In this document: positions 5,333 to 6,688 of the stretch, piece after piece | How positions within the stretch are numbered: position 1 is the stretch's first letter | How the letters are laid out: each line of letters begins with the position of its first letter | Assembly: GCA_016201085.1 (NCBI GenBank) | Contig: JACQDO010000229.1 | Location: 1 to 6,688 of the forward strand | DNA: 6,688 bases | Reading direction: 5' to 3' | DNA from: Hyphomicrobiales bacterium | GTDB taxonomy: Bacteria > Pseudomonadota > Alphaproteobacteria > Rhizobiales > Xanthobacteraceae | The notes under the pieces: generated by a model | The model's input: the letters and a program-made list of their open reading frames with translations, nothing else | What the model was told of the DNA's origin: nothing | Database searches by the model: none | Translations under genes and position numbers: made by a program

Positions 5333-5734
5333 ATGGCGCAACTGACCGACGACTGTTTCGCCTTTTCCGGCCCGCTGCTTTCGCTGGAAGCCATGGAGCG
5401 GCTGATCGGCGAACGCATCGTGCCGGTGGGCGAGAGCGAGCGTGTGCCGCTGCGCGACGCGCGCTCGCGCGTCACCGCCGCCGCCGTGGCCGCGCCGGTC
5501 GACCTGCCGCCGTTCGATAATTCCGCGGTCGACGGTTACGCCGTGCGTCATGCCGATCTCGACCCCACCGGCGAAACCACGCTCACGGTTGCCGGCCGCA
5601 TCACCGCCGGCGCGCGGCCGGATTTGAGCCTCAAGCCCGGCCAGGCTATCCGCATCTTCACCAGGCCATCCGGATTTTTACCGGCGCGCCGATGCCGGCC
5701 GGCGCCGACACCGTGTTCATGCAGGAGGACGTGA
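5333..5734 (+). CDS. moeA: molybdopterin molybdotransferase MoeA, N-terminal part (frameshifted)
   Basis: Start ATG 5333, 2 bases after the mobB stop, with GGGG at 5320-5323 as a likely ribosome site; a TTG at 5327 is a less likely alternative. Residues 1-110 are normal MoeA: LSLEAMERLI (17-26), then the diagnostic PPFDNSAVDGYAV (59-71), then KPGQAIRIFT (101-110). From residue 111 the frame is wrong (RPSGFLPARRC and so on) and ends at TGA 5732-5734 after 134 residues. The cause is a 20-bp tandem duplication at 5641-5680. With one copy removed the gene reads through to 6642 and gives 429 residues, a normal MoeA length. Known role: insertion of molybdate into adenylylated molybdopterin. As written, this fragment lacks the catalytic MPT-binding domain. 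Confidence 0.88.
   Translation: MAQLTDDCFAFSGPLLSLEAMERLIGERIVPVGESERVPLRDARSRVTAAAVAAPVDLPPFDNSAVDGYAVRHADLDPTGETTLTVAGRITAGARPDLSLKPGQAIRIFTRPSGFLPARRCRPAPTPCSCRRT
5641..5680 (+). repeat. 20-bp imperfect tandem duplication that frameshifts moeA
   Basis: Copy 1 (5641-5660) and copy 2 (5661-5680) agree at 16 of 20 positions. Both encode the same peptide, QAIRIFT, in their own frame. The four differences are all third-base synonymous changes: GCT/GCC, CGC/CGG, ATC/ATT, TTC/TTT. Copy 1 is in frame with the N-terminal half of moeA and copy 2 with the C-terminal half. Removing either 20-base unit restores a continuous gene. Confidence 0.9.
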
Positions 5735-6642
5735 AGGCCGAAGGCGACCGCGTCACCGTACCGGCCGGCCTCAAGCTCGGCGCCAACCGCCGGCTGGCCG
5801 GCGAGGACGTGCCGGCGGGCCGCGTCGTGCTGCCGGCCGGCACCATGCTGGAGGCGCAGCACATCGCGCTGGCGGCGGCACTCGGCTTGACCGAACTGAG
5901 CGTTCGCCGGCGGCTGAAGGTCGCGATCTTCTCCACCGGCGACGAGGTGGTGGAGCCGGGCAGTCCGCGCGGCGCCGCCGCCATTTACGATGCCAACCGC
6001 TATCTGCTGCGCGCGCTGCTGGAACGGCTCGGCGCGGTGGTGACCGATCTCGGCATTCTGGCCGACGAGCCGGCCGAACTCGCGCGCGCGCTGGCCAAGG
6101 CCGCGGCCTGGCACGATCTGGTCATCACCTCGGGCGGCGTGTCGACCGGCGAAGCCGACCACGTGCGCAGCGCGGTCGAGCGCATCGGCAGCCTGGTGTT
6201 CTGGCGCGTCGCCATCAAGCCGGGGCGGCCGGTGGCCATGGGCGTGATCCGCGCGGCGCCGCGCAAGGATTACGCGGCCCACAGCGGCGCGGCCTTTGTC
6301 GGGCTGCCGGGCAATCCGGTCGCCGTGTTCGTGACCTTCGTCCGGATCGTGAAGCCGCTGCTGCTGCGGCTGTCCGGCGCGCTGCCGCAAGTTCTCGTCC
6401 CGATCCCGGTGCGCGCGGCCTTCGCCTACAAGAAAAAGAAGGATCGTCGTGAATATGTGCGGGTGGCGCTGCGGCGTACCCCCGACGGCGAGATCGAGGC
6501 GGTCAAGCACCCGCAGGATGGCGCCGGTATCCTCACCTCGCTGACGGAGACCGACGGGCTCTTGGAGTTTCCCGAGGACGTGACCTCGATCGCGCCGGGC
6601 GACCGCGTCGGGTTTTTGTCGTACGCTGCGTTGATTGGCTAG
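5692..6642 (+). CDS. moeA: molybdopterin molybdotransferase MoeA, C-terminal part
   Basis: This is the remaining 316 residues of moeA in the shifted frame, with family resemblance starting earlier, at 5662 (QAIRIFTGAP), and ending at TAG 6640-6642. Motifs, numbered from the ATG at 5692, are: domain II (about 1-70, PAGADTVFMQEDV), STGDEVVEPG (81-90), YDANRYLL (99-106), the MPT-binding TSGGVSTGEADHV (146-158), KPGRP (176-180), GLPGNPVAVF (204-213), and the C-terminal beta-barrel domain (about 232-316). These are the conserved MPT and Mo-handling elements of the MoeA/gephyrin family. The ATG at 5692 is Met114 of the repaired protein, not a natural start, and no ribosome site is evident for it. 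The intact codon use and motifs argue that the gene works in the living cell and that the break is recent or artefactual. Confidence 0.9.
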   Translation: MPAGADTVFMQEDVKAEGDRVTVPAGLKLGANRRLAGEDVPAGRVVLPAGTMLEAQHIALAAALGLTELSVRRRLKVAIFSTGDEVVEPGSPRGAAAIYDANRYLLRALLERLGAVVTDLGILADEPAELARALAKAAAWHDLVITSGGVSTGEADHVRSAVERIGSLVFWRVAIKPGRPVAMGVIRAAPRKDYAAHSGAAFVGLPGNPVAVFVTFVRIVKPLLLRLSGALPQVLVPIPVRAAFAYKKKKDRREYVRVALRRTPDGEIEAVKHPQDGAGILTSLTETDGLLEFPEDVTSIAPGDRVGFLSYAALIG

Positions 6643-6688
6643 GCGCCGAGCCGCACCGCCTCGGTGGTGAAGGCCTTGTCGACTGGCT
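6639..6688 (-). CDS. C-terminal end of a convergent gene (partial, unidentified)
   Basis: On the minus strand the frame entering from the window edge reads PVDKAFTTEAVRLGA and then TAG (6639-6641). Fourteen of these fifteen sense codons end in G or C, as in the real genes of this window. The stop overlaps the moeA stop (6640-6642) through the palindrome CTAG, so the two genes would converge with overlapping ends and no terminator space. Only 15 residues are visible, so no family can be assigned, and a chance frame is possible. Confidence 0.4.
   Translation of the reverse strand, partial: PVDKAFTTEAVRLGA

Noticed and set aside
5548..6510. 320-residue minus-strand frame opposite moeA
   Set aside because: Antisense shadow of conserved MoeA motifs, rich in Arg/His/Gly/Gln, without family features.

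Overview
This window is a high-GC chromosomal segment carrying a respiratory formate dehydrogenase operon followed by molybdenum-cofactor genes. Protein wording (Fdh3-type beta subunit, long gamma subunit with a signal peptide, mobB-moeA alongside) suggests an alphaproteobacterium, most likely of the Bradyrhizobium/Xanthobacteraceae type. That placement comes from recognition and was not tested by a search.

Layout. Bases 1-1872 hold the C-terminal two thirds of the catalytic subunit FdhA. Bases 1885-2556 hold fdhB, the four-cluster iron-sulfur subunit, split by a 75-bp imperfect tandem duplication with an in-frame TAG. A strong hairpin followed by five T residues sits between fdhB and fdhC. 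Bases 2635-3639 hold fdhC, the cytochrome b quinone-reducing anchor, followed by a textbook intrinsic terminator. Bases 3640-4808 form an island of clearly lower GC with one minus-strand gene (3829-4635) for an unrecognised single-pass membrane protein, bracketed by a pair of inverted repeats of about 35 bp. Bases 4809-5330 hold mobB. Bases 5333-6642 hold moeA, split by a 20-bp imperfect tandem duplication that shifts the frame. The last 50 bases look like the C-terminus of a convergent gene whose stop codon overlaps that of moeA.

How the genes work together. FdhA oxidises formate at a Mo/W bis-MGD centre, FdhB wires electrons through Fe-S clusters, and FdhC passes them through haem b to quinone. 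MoeA inserts the metal into molybdopterin, and MobB assists the guanylylation step that makes MGD for FdhA. The gene set is therefore one functional unit.

Main oddity. Both fdhB and moeA are broken in the same way: a short tandem duplication whose two copies are diverged versions of the same coding segment. In moeA all four differences are synonymous. This looks more like two related haplotypes stitched together during assembly than like decay, but a real recombination event is not excluded. I found no convincing undescribed system. The least explained item is the low-GC membrane-protein island.
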